From the NCBI RefSeq assembly GCF_900110415.1, contig NZ_FODR01000001.1, forward strand, positions 62,001-126,000: a stretch of DNA of 64,000 bases. The letters are read 5' to 3'. This stretch comes from Mucilaginibacter sp. OK283. GTDB lineage: Bacteria > Bacteroidota > Bacteroidia > Sphingobacteriales > Sphingobacteriaceae. The translations under genes and the position numbers were made by a program. Each line of letters begins with the position of its first letter. Positions within the stretch are counted from its first letter, which is position 1. Shown one piece after another: positions 1 through 8,036 of this stretch. The notes under the pieces were generated by a model that was not told where the DNA came from, made no database searches, and saw only the letters and a list, made by a program, of their open reading frames with translations.

Positions 1-1057
1 GTATAGTTTGTATCTCTTTTGCCACGTTAAGTGGTTGGGTAACTCCCAACTCATGAAATCCCCTGGTGGGGATAATAATGTTGTGCTTTAATGAATGAGT
101 TGCTATTATCGCCTCGATAAGTCCCGAAGCGCCAAGGGTGTGCCCGTAATATCCTTTTAAGCTGTTCACAGGAATATCCTGCATGCCCGCCAGGTTAATG
201 GCTTTGGCCTCCATCTCATCATTATAAACGGTAGCAGTACCATGGGCCGATATAAAATCGATGGCTTCCGATTCAACTCCTGCGCTTTTCAATGCCGAGT
301 TAATGGCATCAAAAAGTTCTTCACCGGTTTTTGACGGGCCCGAAATATGGTTGGCATCGTTACTAACCGAACCGCCCGCCAGTTGAATGTTTTCTGCTTT
401 TTGTTGATTTGATGATAGGATAACCGTGGCGGCACCCTCGCCTAAATTAATGCCATCGCGGTTTAAATCAAAGGGTTTGCAAGGTTGAGCGCTGATAGCC
501 TGAAATGACTGGAAGCCCGATAGCACAAACCTGGTGATCACATCGCCGCCAACCACAACGGCATTATCGTACTGCCCGGCCTGGATCAGGCGCATCCCGG
601 TAATCATAGCCATTAAGCCCGAGATACAGGCATGCGAAACTATCAGCGGCTTATTTACGAAACCAAATTTTTCGGAAACTAATCTGGCCGATGTTGGCAA
701 TGCAATGCGTTGGTTTAGGTCCGGGTTACCGGCATCCGTTTCCAGCATGCTGATATTGCCTTTGGTGGTGGAGATAATGAGAACTGTTTTTTTATCTGTG
801 CTATTTATGCCACTATTTTTTAAAGCATCGGTAACAGATGCTATCAGCAACTGTTCAAATTTGGTGTATTCGCCGGCTTCGGCTAACAGCGGATGCTCAT
901 CGCTAAACAATGATGCATAGAAAGGAACCGCCGATTTATCGCCCGCCGAGTGTTCTTTAACTCCCGAAATGTTTTGGGTAAGCTTGTCAAAATTTTCTGC
1001 AGAGGTATTGCCTATAGGCGACAAGATATTATCGGCAACAATAAAAACGGACTTCAT
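1..1057 (-). CDS. Beta-ketoacyl-ACP synthase (KS), C-terminus cut by window edge
   Basis: About 352 residues are visible, from an ATG at 1057 to the window edge without a stop. The thiolase-fold catalytic triad is complete: the nucleophile Cys near residue 144 in VSHACISG, His near 272 in SAHGTAT, and His near 306 after the conserved Lys in KGYYGHTLGASG. It should therefore be a condensing enzyme, not a chain-length-factor homologue. It starts 32 bases after the LpxL-like acyltransferase on the same strand, so it belongs to the leftward ACP-acyltransferase-KS group. The inferred role is chain extension of the aryl polyene. The C-terminal part lies outside the window, so substrate class cannot be judged further. 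Confidence 0.93.
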   Translation of the reverse strand, partial: MKSVFIVADNILSPIGNTSAENFDKLTQNISGVKEHSAGDKSAVPFYASLFSDEHPLLAEAGEYTKFEQLLIASVTDALKNSGINSTDKKTVLIISTTKGNISMLETDAGNPDLNQRIALPTSARLVSEKFGFVNKPLIVSHACISGLMAMITGMRLIQAGQYDNAVVVGGDVITRFVLSGFQSFQAISAQPCKPFDLNRDGINLGEGAATVILSSNQQKAENIQLAGGSVSNDANHISGPSKTGEELFDAINSALKSAGVESEAIDFISAHGTATVYNDEMEAKAINLAGMQDIPVNSLKGYYGHTLGASGLIEAIIATHSLKHNIIIPTRGFHELGVTQPLNVAKEIQTI

Positions 1058-1088
1058 CTCTTACAAACACTTCCTCTCATTACTTGTT

Positions 1089-1967
1089 TTATTGCCAAAA
1101 GTTATAATAATTATACCATTGCCCGGGATACTTTTTCACGTATTTTTCCATCTCGCCCACAAAATCATTGGTCATTTGCGCTATCCCGGCTTCTTTGCCC
1201 AAATGTAAATATTCCTTAACTGCGCTGGCGTAAAAATGATAGTGAAACTTAGTTTCTTTCATGGCAAAAACATAGGCAACCGGAACCCTGAATTTTTGCG
1301 CCAGGATAAATGGCCCTAACGGGAATTTGGCATCCTCGCCCAAAAAGTTTTTGGTAATGGTTTTATTGCCCTCCAGGTACCTGTCGGCATGCATGCACAC
1401 CAATTCGTTATTCTGAAAAGCTTCGTTGATTTTGAAAATATGCGATATATCGTCCTTAATTACAATAATATTAACGCTTAGTTTGCCGGTAACCCTTTCC
1501 ATAAAGGCTTTTATCTGCTGGTCTTCGCCATCAAACATCACAATGTTAATGCGGGTGTTGATATGCTTCAGCAAATCGCCGGCTATTTCCCAGCTGCCAA
1601 TGTGTGCGCTTAAAAGCAGGCCGCCTTTGCCCATGGCCGCAATTTGGTTCAGGTTACTACGGCCGTCAAACTCAAAGGTAAATTTGTTGCGGATACCCGA
1701 CATGACCACTACCTTATCAATAATGCTTTGGCCAAAAACATAATAGTTTTGGTAAACCATCCAAAGCGATTTAATGCGGTTGTAACTCAACCGGCTATGA
1801 AAATAGTAATAAATGCTTTTTGACGATTGGTAAGAGAAAACTACGTAGTAAAACGATACAAACCGTAGCAAAAAATAAGCGGGACTAACCCCGCCATATT
1901 TTAAAATAGCCAGAAATACCGAATAGCCCCAGGGCTTGCCTTTTGATTTTCCTTTCCAGGACGACAT
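1089..1967 (-). CDS. LpxL/HtrB-like acyltransferase of the pigment cluster
   Basis: The 292-residue protein has a hydrophobic N-terminal part followed by the HX4E acyltransferase motif, His122 to Glu127 in SAHIGSWEIAG, typical of lipid A late acyltransferases. Family members move an acyl chain from ACP to a lipid at the cytoplasmic membrane. In aryl-polyene and flexirubin clusters such an enzyme is thought to attach the polyene to its lipid or dialkylresorcinol partner. That role is inferred here from the context. The ATG at 1967 follows directly after the stop of the upstream ACP gene, so the two are almost certainly cotranscribed. It is probably not the housekeeping lipid A enzyme, because it is locked between ACP and KS genes. 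Confidence 0.85.
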   Translation of the reverse strand: MSSWKGKSKGKPWGYSVFLAILKYGGVSPAYFLLRFVSFYYVVFSYQSSKSIYYYFHSRLSYNRIKSLWMVYQNYYVFGQSIIDKVVVMSGIRNKFTFEFDGRSNLNQIAAMGKGGLLLSAHIGSWEIAGDLLKHINTRINIVMFDGEDQQIKAFMERVTGKLSVNIIVIKDDISHIFKINEAFQNNELVCMHADRYLEGNKTITKNFLGEDAKFPLGPFILAQKFRVPVAYVFAMKETKFHYHFYASAVKEYLHLGKEAGIAQMTNDFVGEMEKYVKKYPGQWYNYYNFWQ

Positions 1968-2225
1968 TTAAACAAGCTCCTTCGGCTGTACTTTAGTTGC
2001 TACGTAATCGTAAAAATCCTGGAAGGTAACAATGCCGGTAAAATCTTCGGGCTGCACCTTAAACGCAAAATTGGTTTCAATAACAACCACCAGGTCGATA
2101 TAGTCAAGGCTATCCAAACCAAGTGTATCTTTTAAAACGGCATCGGGTGTAATGGTATCAGCATCTACCTCAAATTCTTCAGACAGGAAGGAATTTATTT
2201 TTGCAATGATCTCTTCAGTTTGCAT
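1968..2225 (-). CDS. Acyl carrier protein (first of three)
   Basis: An 85-residue ACP with the phosphopantetheine attachment serine at residue 39 in GLDSLDYIDL. It carries the growing or starting acyl chain as a thioester during pigment synthesis. It is strikingly close to the ACP at 11199-11456: the two align end to end without gaps and share the stretches PEDF, IV-FQDFY and the run after LDSLDYIDLVVVIE. The third ACP (7772-8029) is clearly different. It sits at the head of the leftward group with the acyltransferase and KS, behind an AT-rich divergent region shared with the PPTase-ligase pair. Confidence 0.95.
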   Translation of the reverse strand: MQTEEIIAKINSFLSEEFEVDADTITPDAVLKDTLGLDSLDYIDLVVVIETNFAFKVQPEDFTGIVTFQDFYDYVATKVQPKELV

Positions 2226-2790
2226 AATGGTTTAAATTAATTAGCTAACATTTTGGATGAATCAGGGCGACACCCAAATGCTACGTAATAGGTTGTAAAA
2301 GTTTTTAAATATGTTATTTATTTAGTGTACACGGATATACCTGTTAAAGGGCATTTCAAAAATAAAACAATTGTTGGTGTTTATAAAGAACGATTTAGGT
2401 TGTTACATTCGCTGTTGCTTTGGCTTAACCGGTGGCTTTAAACCTATTCCTGCACTGTATACATCACCCGCCCCCACCAATCCCTATATTTAGGAAAAAA
2501 TAATAACGTTTAATTAATAAAATTAATTAAATAATTTTACAAAAATACAAAATAATAAAAACATTTACTCATCTTTTGTGTATCGGAACAATAAAATATT
2601 TTAAATGCCCGAACAGTTGACCAGTCACGCTATATATCGTAAATCCATAAATTTCATCAATTTTAAAGCGATTGCCCGGGCCTTCTTAAATATATAACCC
2701 AAATCACAAACCAAATATTATTTTTGTAGATGACGAGCGAACCTGCAAAAAGGTTACGGCGTTTAAAAACAACTTAAACAAAACTGATTG
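2226..2790. promoter_or_regulatory. AT-rich divergent promoter region
   Basis: This 565-base gap separates the leftward ACP group from the rightward PPTase-ligase pair. No convincing gene is seen in it. Bacteroidota-type -7 boxes (TAnnTTTG) are present in both directions. TATTTTTG at 2719-2726 faces right and leaves a leader of roughly 60 bases before the PPTase start. TATTTTTG on the minus strand occurs at 2357-2364 and again at 2540-2547, facing the ACP. None has a TTG at the expected -33 spacing, so they are candidates only. The block from about 2495 to 2610 is extremely AT-rich. Confidence 0.5.
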
Positions 2791-3165
2791 ATGGTTGCCG
2801 GTGTTGGGATAGATATGATAGAGATTGACCGTGTGGCTGTCAAAATTGAAAAGGGCAGCGGCTTTCGCGAACTGGTGTTTTCGGAAAGGGAAATAGCTTA
2901 TTGCGAACGTAAGGCTGATAAGTACCAGCACTATGCAGCGCGTTTTGCAGCCAAAGAGGCGTTTTTTAAAGCATTGGGCACCGGCTGGTTAAACGGCACA
3001 GCCTTTAACGAAGTGGAGATTAGCAACAATACCGATGGAAAACCCGAGCTTACGCTGATTGGCCAAACCTGCGAATTATTAAGGGAGCAAGGCCCAATGA
3101 AAATTTCCGTATCATTAACGCATCTTAAAACCATCGCATCGGCCATTGTAATTATCGAAAAGTGA
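2791..3165 (+). CDS. 4'-phosphopantetheinyl transferase, AcpS type
   Basis: The enzyme transfers the phosphopantetheine arm of coenzyme A onto the serine of ACPs. The AcpS signature is intact: GVGIDMIEIDRV at the N-terminus with the metal-binding Asp, and FAAKEAFFKALGTG in the middle with the catalytic Glu-Lys pair. The length, about 124 residues, is normal for AcpS. ATG at 2791 is preferred over the TTG one codon upstream. The stop overlaps the GTG start of the ligase gene by four bases, which suggests translational coupling. A dedicated PPTase inside the cluster fits the presence of three ACP genes. Whether it also serves fatty acid synthesis cannot be told. Confidence 0.93.
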   Translation: MVAGVGIDMIEIDRVAVKIEKGSGFRELVFSEREIAYCERKADKYQHYAARFAAKEAFFKALGTGWLNGTAFNEVEISNNTDGKPELTLIGQTCELLREQGPMKISVSLTHLKTIASAIVIIEK

Positions 3166-4451
3166 CAGATCAACCCACATTTATATCGCAGGAACAAATA
3201 GTGACCATGCAGGAACAAAAACTGCAGGATTTACTGGCCTATCTTAATGTTCATTCGCCTTTTTATAAGGAGTTGTTTGATGCAAATAATATCAACATTG
3301 ATGATATTAAAACGCTGGATGACCTGAAACTGATCCCGACGACCGTAAAGGAAGACCTGCAAAAGCGTAATGACGATTTTATGTGCGTTAGCCGCGACCA
3401 GATCATCGAATACAGCTCAACATCAGGCACATTAGGCAGCCCGGTTACTATTGCCCTTACCGAAAATGACCTTTTACGGCTTACCTATAATGAATATAGC
3501 TCATTTACCTGTGCCGATGGCAAGCCCGACGACGTATACCAGCTGATGCTCACGCTCGACAGGCAGTTTATGGCCGGCTTAGCTTACTACTCGGGTATTC
3601 GCAAAATAGGTGCAGGTATTATTCGCCTGGGCCCTGGTGTGCCATCATTACAATGGGAAACCATTTTAAGGCTTAAGCCTACCGCTATTGTTGCTGTGCC
3701 ATCGTTTATTTACAAGCTGATCCAATACGCCCAGGAACATGGTATCGATATCAATTCAAGTTCGGTAAAAAAGGCGGTTTGTATTGGCGAGAATATCCGT
3801 AACACCGATTTTTCGCTCAATATCCTTGGCAAAAAAATTACTGATGCCTGGGATATCAAACTATACTCTACGTATGCATCAACCGAAATGCAAACGGCGT
3901 TCACCGAGTGCGGGTATGGTAAAGGCGGCCATCATCAGCCCGAATTATTGATTGTAGAACTGCTTGATGAAAATAACCAACAGGTTGCCCCCGGCGAACC
4001 CGGAGAAGTAACCATTACCACGCTGGGCGTTGAAGGCATGCCTTTGTTGCGCTATAAAACCGGCGATATTTGCCTGTATGATGATAAGCCGTGTGAATGC
4101 GGGCGAACTACCTTACGTTTATCGCCAATTATAGGCCGTAAAAAGCAGATGATCAAATTCAAAGGCACCACGCTTTACCCACCATCGCTTTTTGATTTGC
4201 TGAATGGGATGGAAGAAATATTGGATTTTGTTGCCGAGGTTTACTCCAACGAAATTGGTATGGACGAAGTGCTGCTGCACATCCTGCCGTTAAACTATAC
4301 CGATGAGTGCGACCGGAAGATACGGGCCAATTTACAGGCCCGGTTAAGGGTAAGCCCGCATGTTACCTACGTGCAGTACGACGAAATTCAGAAGATGCAG
4401 TACAAAGAATCGGGCCGCAAACCGTTTAAATTTATCGATCGCCGGAAATAA
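3162..4451 (+). CDS. Phenylacetate-CoA ligase-like adenylating enzyme
   Basis: A 429-residue member of the ANL superfamily, close to phenylacetate-CoA ligases. The P-loop-like motif YSSTSGTLGSPV lies near residue 85, the adenylate-binding region STYASTEMQ near 238, and the Asp of RYKTGD near 302. It forms an acyl-adenylate and then a thioester. In aryl-polyene and flexirubin clusters the substrate is an aromatic acid such as coumarate made by the ammonia-lyase, loaded onto CoA or ACP; that assignment is inferred from context. The start is GTG at 3162, overlapping the PPTase stop. Its last 20 bases overlap the end of the convergent antiporter gene. Confidence 0.88.
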   Translation: MTDQPTFISQEQIVTMQEQKLQDLLAYLNVHSPFYKELFDANNINIDDIKTLDDLKLIPTTVKEDLQKRNDDFMCVSRDQIIEYSSTSGTLGSPVTIALTENDLLRLTYNEYSSFTCADGKPDDVYQLMLTLDRQFMAGLAYYSGIRKIGAGIIRLGPGVPSLQWETILRLKPTAIVAVPSFIYKLIQYAQEHGIDINSSSVKKAVCIGENIRNTDFSLNILGKKITDAWDIKLYSTYASTEMQTAFTECGYGKGGHHQPELLIVELLDENNQQVAPGEPGEVTITTLGVEGMPLLRYKTGDICLYDDKPCECGRTTLRLSPIIGRKKQMIKFKGTTLYPPSLFDLLNGMEEILDFVAEVYSNEIGMDEVLLHILPLNYTDECDRKIRANLQARLRVSPHVTYVQYDEIQKMQYKESGRKPFKFIDRRK

Positions 4452-5892
4452 AGGCACCTTCGGGCAATTCAGCAGGCAGTTCATCTTCCGATGGCGATTT
4501 GCCGAAGATCTTATCCAGCAGGTTTAATATTGGTACGGTCATAAATGTAGTTACCAGGGCCATAATCACCAATATGGCAAATACTTCTTTGTTTAGTACG
4601 CCCAGGTCGTAGCCAATATTAAGCACAATTAGCTCAACAAGGCCACGGGTATTCATTAAGGCACCTATGGATAGGCTATCTTTCCAGCTCTGCCCCACAA
4701 ATTTGGCTGCCGACGCGCTGCCCACAAATTTGCCGGTAACGGCAACTAATATAGTTATACCACAAATACCCCAGAGGTACGCATCGTTTAGCAAGCCAAT
4801 TTGTGTACGCAGCCCGGTAAAAACAAAAAACAAAGGCAGTAATAAAAACAAGGCTACATCCTTTATGCGCTCTACAAACACCCCGCGAAAGGTAATATTA
4901 TCGGGCATTACAATGCCGGCCATAAAAGCGCCAAACAGCGCGTGGATGCCTATACTTTCCGTGGCGTATGATGAAATAATGAGCGTTAAAAAAAACATAG
5001 CCACCGGCATACCCACATAACCCGGCCTGATGTTGCGGCTGTAGATGCGCTTTAAAAGCGGTTTTACACCCTTCAGCATAATCAATACATAGGCAATGGC
5101 CATTAGGGCTGTATAAACAAAACTCATTACCGAACCAGCCTTAACTACGGCAATCACAACCGTAAGCAGGCACCAGGCGGTGATATCATCGGCAGCGGCG
5201 CAGGTGATAACCAATGCGCCAAGGCGTGTTTTGTTAATACCCCGCTCCTGGCAAATGCGCGCGAGTACCGGGAACGCCGTAATGCTCATAGAGATGCCCA
5301 TAAACAAACCAAACGAAAAAAACGGAACGCCGGTGGGGGCCAGCGAACGATAGATAAAATAGGCCAGCCCGATGCCCAATGTGAACGGAATAATAATACT
5401 GGCATGGCTAATGACAACGGCATCCTTGCTTTTGCTTTTAATAGCACGCAAATCAAGCTCCATACCTATCACAAACATGAAAATGATGAGGCCAATCTGG
5501 CTCAGAAACTGCAGGGAGCTTAACGAAGCTGCCGGGAAAACAGCATGCGAAAATGCCGGGAAAAACCGGCCCACCAACGATGGGCCTAACGCTATGCCTG
5601 CAAAAATTTCGCCGATAACGCGGGGCTGCCCCATTTTTTTGCACAGCCATCCTGCTATATTGCCTGCTATTATGATAACGGCTATTTGTGCCAGTAACGT
5701 AGCCAGCGGCCCGGTTAAGTTTTTAATTAAGCCATCGGCAAACTGATGTGCCGAACTTTTGCTGCTTGCCGCCAGTTTTACAATGTGGCGGCCTTTTTCA
5801 AGTTCGCTGCCGGCTGTTAATGCCAGGTAAATTAAAAAGGAAAACCCGCCAATAAGGAGGATGTAAAAAAATATATTCCTGAATTTCTTCAT
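4432..5892 (-). CDS. Cation/proton antiporter, CPA2 (KefB-like) family
   Basis: A 486-residue protein with about a dozen hydrophobic segments. The CPA2 core is visible: GEIFAGIALGPS near residue 94, the unwound-helix region SITAFPVLARI near 203, and the transport-site pair Asp235-Asp236 in CAAADDITAW. The double Asp is typical of electrogenic sodium/proton exchangers. There is no TrkA-N domain at the C-terminus, so it is an antiporter core only. It begins inside the last four bases of the dehydratase gene, which ties it to the pigment operon. An antiporter is not an obvious part of pigment synthesis; the coupling could be functional or simply positional. Confidence 0.9.
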   Translation of the reverse strand: MKKFRNIFFYILLIGGFSFLIYLALTAGSELEKGRHIVKLAASSKSSAHQFADGLIKNLTGPLATLLAQIAVIIIAGNIAGWLCKKMGQPRVIGEIFAGIALGPSLVGRFFPAFSHAVFPAASLSSLQFLSQIGLIIFMFVIGMELDLRAIKSKSKDAVVISHASIIIPFTLGIGLAYFIYRSLAPTGVPFFSFGLFMGISMSITAFPVLARICQERGINKTRLGALVITCAAADDITAWCLLTVVIAVVKAGSVMSFVYTALMAIAYVLIMLKGVKPLLKRIYSRNIRPGYVGMPVAMFFLTLIISSYATESIGIHALFGAFMAGIVMPDNITFRGVFVERIKDVALFLLLPLFFVFTGLRTQIGLLNDAYLWGICGITILVAVTGKFVGSASAAKFVGQSWKDSLSIGALMNTRGLVELIVLNIGYDLGVLNKEVFAILVIMALVTTFMTVPILNLLDKIFGKSPSEDELPAELPEGAFISGDR

Positions 5893-6254
5893 TTTTTAAA
5901 TACCCCTTTAAATTTAAAAAAAGTGGAAGCCTCATGCTGAATGGTAGCATCTACCTTTAACGTATCATCATCGGTAGTGGTATAGGTTACCTGCATATCG
6001 GCTGTGCTGTTTACCTGCGGGTTTAATATGGCCAAAAACTTCATATCGCCCGCTTTAAGCAGTTTTGTTTTGGCGCCTACAATATGTTCCAGCACCTCCT
6101 TTACCATCTGCATCATACAAACCCCCGGCACAACCGGCTGACCAGGAAAATGCCCGTCAAAAATCTGGTGACCCGCATTCAGGGTGATGATAGTTTTTGA
6201 GGTATTACCATCGGTGTTTGGCGCGGTAAACTGAAAAAAGGATTCCTGGAGCAT
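5889..6254 (-). CDS. ApeI-like hotdog-fold 3-hydroxyacyl-ACP dehydratase
   Basis: This 121-residue single hotdog domain resembles FabZ. The catalytic His is present (His35 in DGHFPGQPVVPGV). The helix residue that is Glu in FabZ is Gln here (Gln49 in GVCMMQMVKEV). ApeI-type dehydratases of aryl-polyene clusters share this overall pattern, to my recollection, and work with an ApeP-type partner. A candidate partner with the complementary residue is encoded at 10691-11113. The proposed role is to dehydrate the 3-hydroxy polyene intermediate after ketoreduction. It overlaps the start of the antiporter gene by four bases. Without a partner it may be weakly active or inactive. Confidence 0.88.
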   Translation of the reverse strand: MLQESFFQFTAPNTDGNTSKTIITLNAGHQIFDGHFPGQPVVPGVCMMQMVKEVLEHIVGAKTKLLKAGDMKFLAILNPQVNSTADMQVTYTTTDDDTLKVDATIQHEASTFFKFKGVFKK

Positions 6255-6262
6255 ATGTTTTT

Positions 6263-6402
6263 AGCTTAAAGCTGAAGGCGGAAAGCCGAAAGCTGTTAAC
6301 TTCCGGGCAAGGGCTTTCAACTCCTTATATTATCAATGTTTTAACTAAAGCTTTCGGCTTTAAGCCTTCAGCTTTGGGCCTTCAGCCTTAGGCTTTCAGC
6401 TT
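6263..6402. repeat. Inverted-repeat element (AAGCTGAAGGC family)
   Basis: Left arm 6263-6294 and right arm 6349-6376 are near-perfect inverted copies built on AAAGCTGAAGGC and its complement. The right arm is followed by two further degenerate copies (GGCCTTCAGCC, GGCTTTCAGC) up to 6402. The element fills the gap between the dehydratase and the lipoprotein gene. It could fold into a long hairpin in the operon transcript and act as an RNA processing or stability element. It has no T-run like an intrinsic terminator. Similar intergenic palindromes occur at several other places in this window with different sequences. Confidence 0.75.
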
Positions 6403-7033
6403 ATCGTTCTATTTTTTTTAAACCGATGGTAAATTTAAAATTTTTATGGTCGATACCTATAGTATCGGGTACGCCATTTTTGTAATTGGCCATGGTAGCA
6501 ACCGCAACTGGTTTCCTTTTGGATGATTTTTCCATTCGTAAAAGGGCGTCGCCGGCCATATTGGTAATATAATAGTTGGCGCCTTTTTCCTGCGGAAGCA
6601 CATAATATAAATGCGAGTTATCCTTAAGCATATAACGCTCATGGCTGCCCTCCTGGCGCATCAGTATCAAATCAAAATCCTTTCGCAATGTTTTAATTAC
6701 CGGGCCTTTATCCATTTGCGGAATGATGGAGTATACTTTAAAGCTGCCATCTTTAAGAAATGCGAAGTCAAAAAATTTTACGCCCATCTCGCTCGAGAAT
6801 ACAATGCGGGTACTGCTATCGGGCATCACCTTCATCAGCAGCAGGCCGCTTAAATGATGGGTTGTCACGTTGATTTCGGCGTTATACAGCACAACCGAAA
6901 ATTTGGGGCGAAACCGGTAGATATGATCGAAATTACCGATAGCCGGCTTCAGGTTTTTATAAACCGAAGTGCAGCCGGCCAGTGCAACGAGGCAACTACT
7001 TAGCAGCAAAAAGCGCGTCAGGCAGGTTTGCAT
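6401..7033 (-). CDS. Lipoprotein of the pigment cluster, function unknown
   Basis: A 210-residue protein with a lipoprotein signal peptide: a hydrophobic stretch ending in LVALAGC, with Cys21 as the lipidation site. No enzyme motif was recognised in the mature part. Its start lies 38 bases inside the end of the LolA-like gene in another frame, so the two are translated together. Aryl-polyene clusters often pair a LolA-like periplasmic carrier with a small lipoprotein, so the plausible role is help with moving or anchoring the pigment at the outer membrane. That role is inferred from the neighbourhood, not from motifs. Confidence 0.75.
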   Translation of the reverse strand: MQTCLTRFLLLSSCLVALAGCTSVYKNLKPAIGNFDHIYRFRPKFSVVLYNAEINVTTHHLSGLLLMKVMPDSSTRIVFSSEMGVKFFDFAFLKDGSFKVYSIIPQMDKGPVIKTLRKDFDLILMRQEGSHERYMLKDNSHLYYVLPQEKGANYYITNMAGDALLRMEKSSKRKPVAVATMANYKNGVPDTIGIDHKNFKFTIGLKKIER

Positions 7034-7637
7034 TAATCTCTTTATTTATAAAGTGGATGGTAGTATTATCGCCGGATGGCTCCTGCATATCAATATTGCT
7101 TACCGAGTTGTCTTTTTTATCAACCGAGATATTGATCGACTTAAAAAAATCTTTTATCCCTTTTGATAGCGGTGCCAGCTCGACCAGGTAGCTCCCCTTG
7201 TTTTCAAACACCTTTACTTTAAAATCGGGGTTGCTGAGGATTGATCCCTGCACACAATCGATAATGATCTTATTAATTTGCTGGAAGAGTTTGTTGGATT
7301 TGGTATTGATTTTATTTTCCTTTTGCTCATCCTTTACCAAAATATTGTCTTTGTTGATGATCATCAGGTATTTGGATGGTTGCGTATATTCCATCCGCAC
7401 CATGTTATCCTTTTTAAACCAGAATTTCCCTTTGGATGTAATCTTTTCTGACAGCATGCTCAGATTTTTCTCCTGCACAAAATCGCTTTTAATGCTGGTG
7501 GTTTTTTGAGCGGTAGCCGTAAACTGGGCTTTAAATGCCGATAGATCGGTAAGCTGGGTATATCCTGCATGCTGCGCACTGGCAGTAAATGCGGCGGCGA
7601 GCATGGCTACAGTAAGTAATAGTTTATGAGTTTTCAT
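6996..7637 (-). CDS. LolA-like periplasmic lipid/lipoprotein carrier
   Basis: The 213-residue protein starts with a Sec signal peptide (MKTHKLLLTVAMLAAAFTAS, cleavage likely after AQ) and continues with a LolA-type half-barrel pattern, seen in SDFVQEKNLSML, SKGKFWFKKDNMVRMEYTQP and the NKDNILVKDEQ segment. LolA family members bind an acyl chain in the periplasm and carry it to the outer membrane. This copy sits inside a pigment cluster, so its likely cargo is the polyene lipid or a lipoprotein of the same cluster. The downstream lipoprotein gene overlaps it. A housekeeping LolA would be expected elsewhere on the chromosome. Confidence 0.87.
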   Translation of the reverse strand: MKTHKLLLTVAMLAAAFTASAQHAGYTQLTDLSAFKAQFTATAQKTTSIKSDFVQEKNLSMLSEKITSKGKFWFKKDNMVRMEYTQPSKYLMIINKDNILVKDEQKENKINTKSNKLFQQINKIIIDCVQGSILSNPDFKVKVFENKGSYLVELAPLSKGIKDFFKSINISVDKKDNSVSNIDMQEPSGDNTTIHFINKEINANLPDALFAAK

Positions 7638-7638
7638 T

Positions 7639-7766
7639 ATATAGACACGAATTACACGAATGGAACGGATTTAGGCGGATCATTATTATTTAATTATTTA
7701 GCAGAATAGTGACCGCACCAATTCGTGAAATTCGCTTTAATTGTCGCCGCCCTGCAAATATTCGTG
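7639..7766. repeat. ACGAATT-type intergenic palindromic repeat
   Basis: The gap between the LolA-like gene and the ACP is filled with forward copies of CACGAATT at the left end (about 7645-7662) and reverse copies (AATTCGTGAAATTCG, ATTCGTGTTTA) at the right end. This gives an imperfect palindrome around an AT-rich centre. The same unit recurs in gaps near 31.4, 36.8, 37.3 and 37.9-38.1 kb. It is intergenic each time. Its function is unknown. Confidence 0.75.
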
Positions 7767-7771
7767 TTTAT

Positions 7772-8029
7772 TTATGCTGCCTGGTTAGCTGTAATGTACT
7801 CGGCCATGGTACGTACCGATTGAAATACTTTCGGCCCGTCTTCGGCTTTTGAAAGCTTAATTTTATAGATGGTTTGCATCAAAACTATCAGCTCCAAAAC
7901 ATCTATCGAATCCAATCCTAACCCATCGGCAAACAACGATTCATCATCGCCGATATCGCCTGGCTTAAGATCTTGCAGGTTTAACTGGTCTATGATCTGT
8001 TCTTTCAGATCATTCATTAATTTGTCCAT
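7772..8029 (-). CDS. Acyl carrier protein (second of three)
   Basis: An 85-residue ACP with the phosphopantetheine serine at residue 41 in GLGLDSIDVLELIVLM. It differs clearly from the other two ACPs of the cluster, which resemble each other, and its DSIDVLEL version of the motif is typical of aryl-polyene ACPs. It could be the carrier that holds the aromatic starter or the one used in chain transfer. That choice cannot be made from the sequence. It lies 7 bases downstream of the halogenase-like gene and is followed by a repeat-filled gap. Confidence 0.93.
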   Translation of the reverse strand: MDKLMNDLKEQIIDQLNLQDLKPGDIGDDESLFADGLGLDSIDVLELIVLMQTIYKIKLSKAEDGPKVFQSVRTMAEYITANQAA

Positions 8030-8036
8030 TTTATAA

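Noticed and set aside
2704..2931. Minus-strand 75-codon frame at the start of the PPTase gene
   Set aside because: It is a shadow of the PPTase coding sequence and the promoter region.
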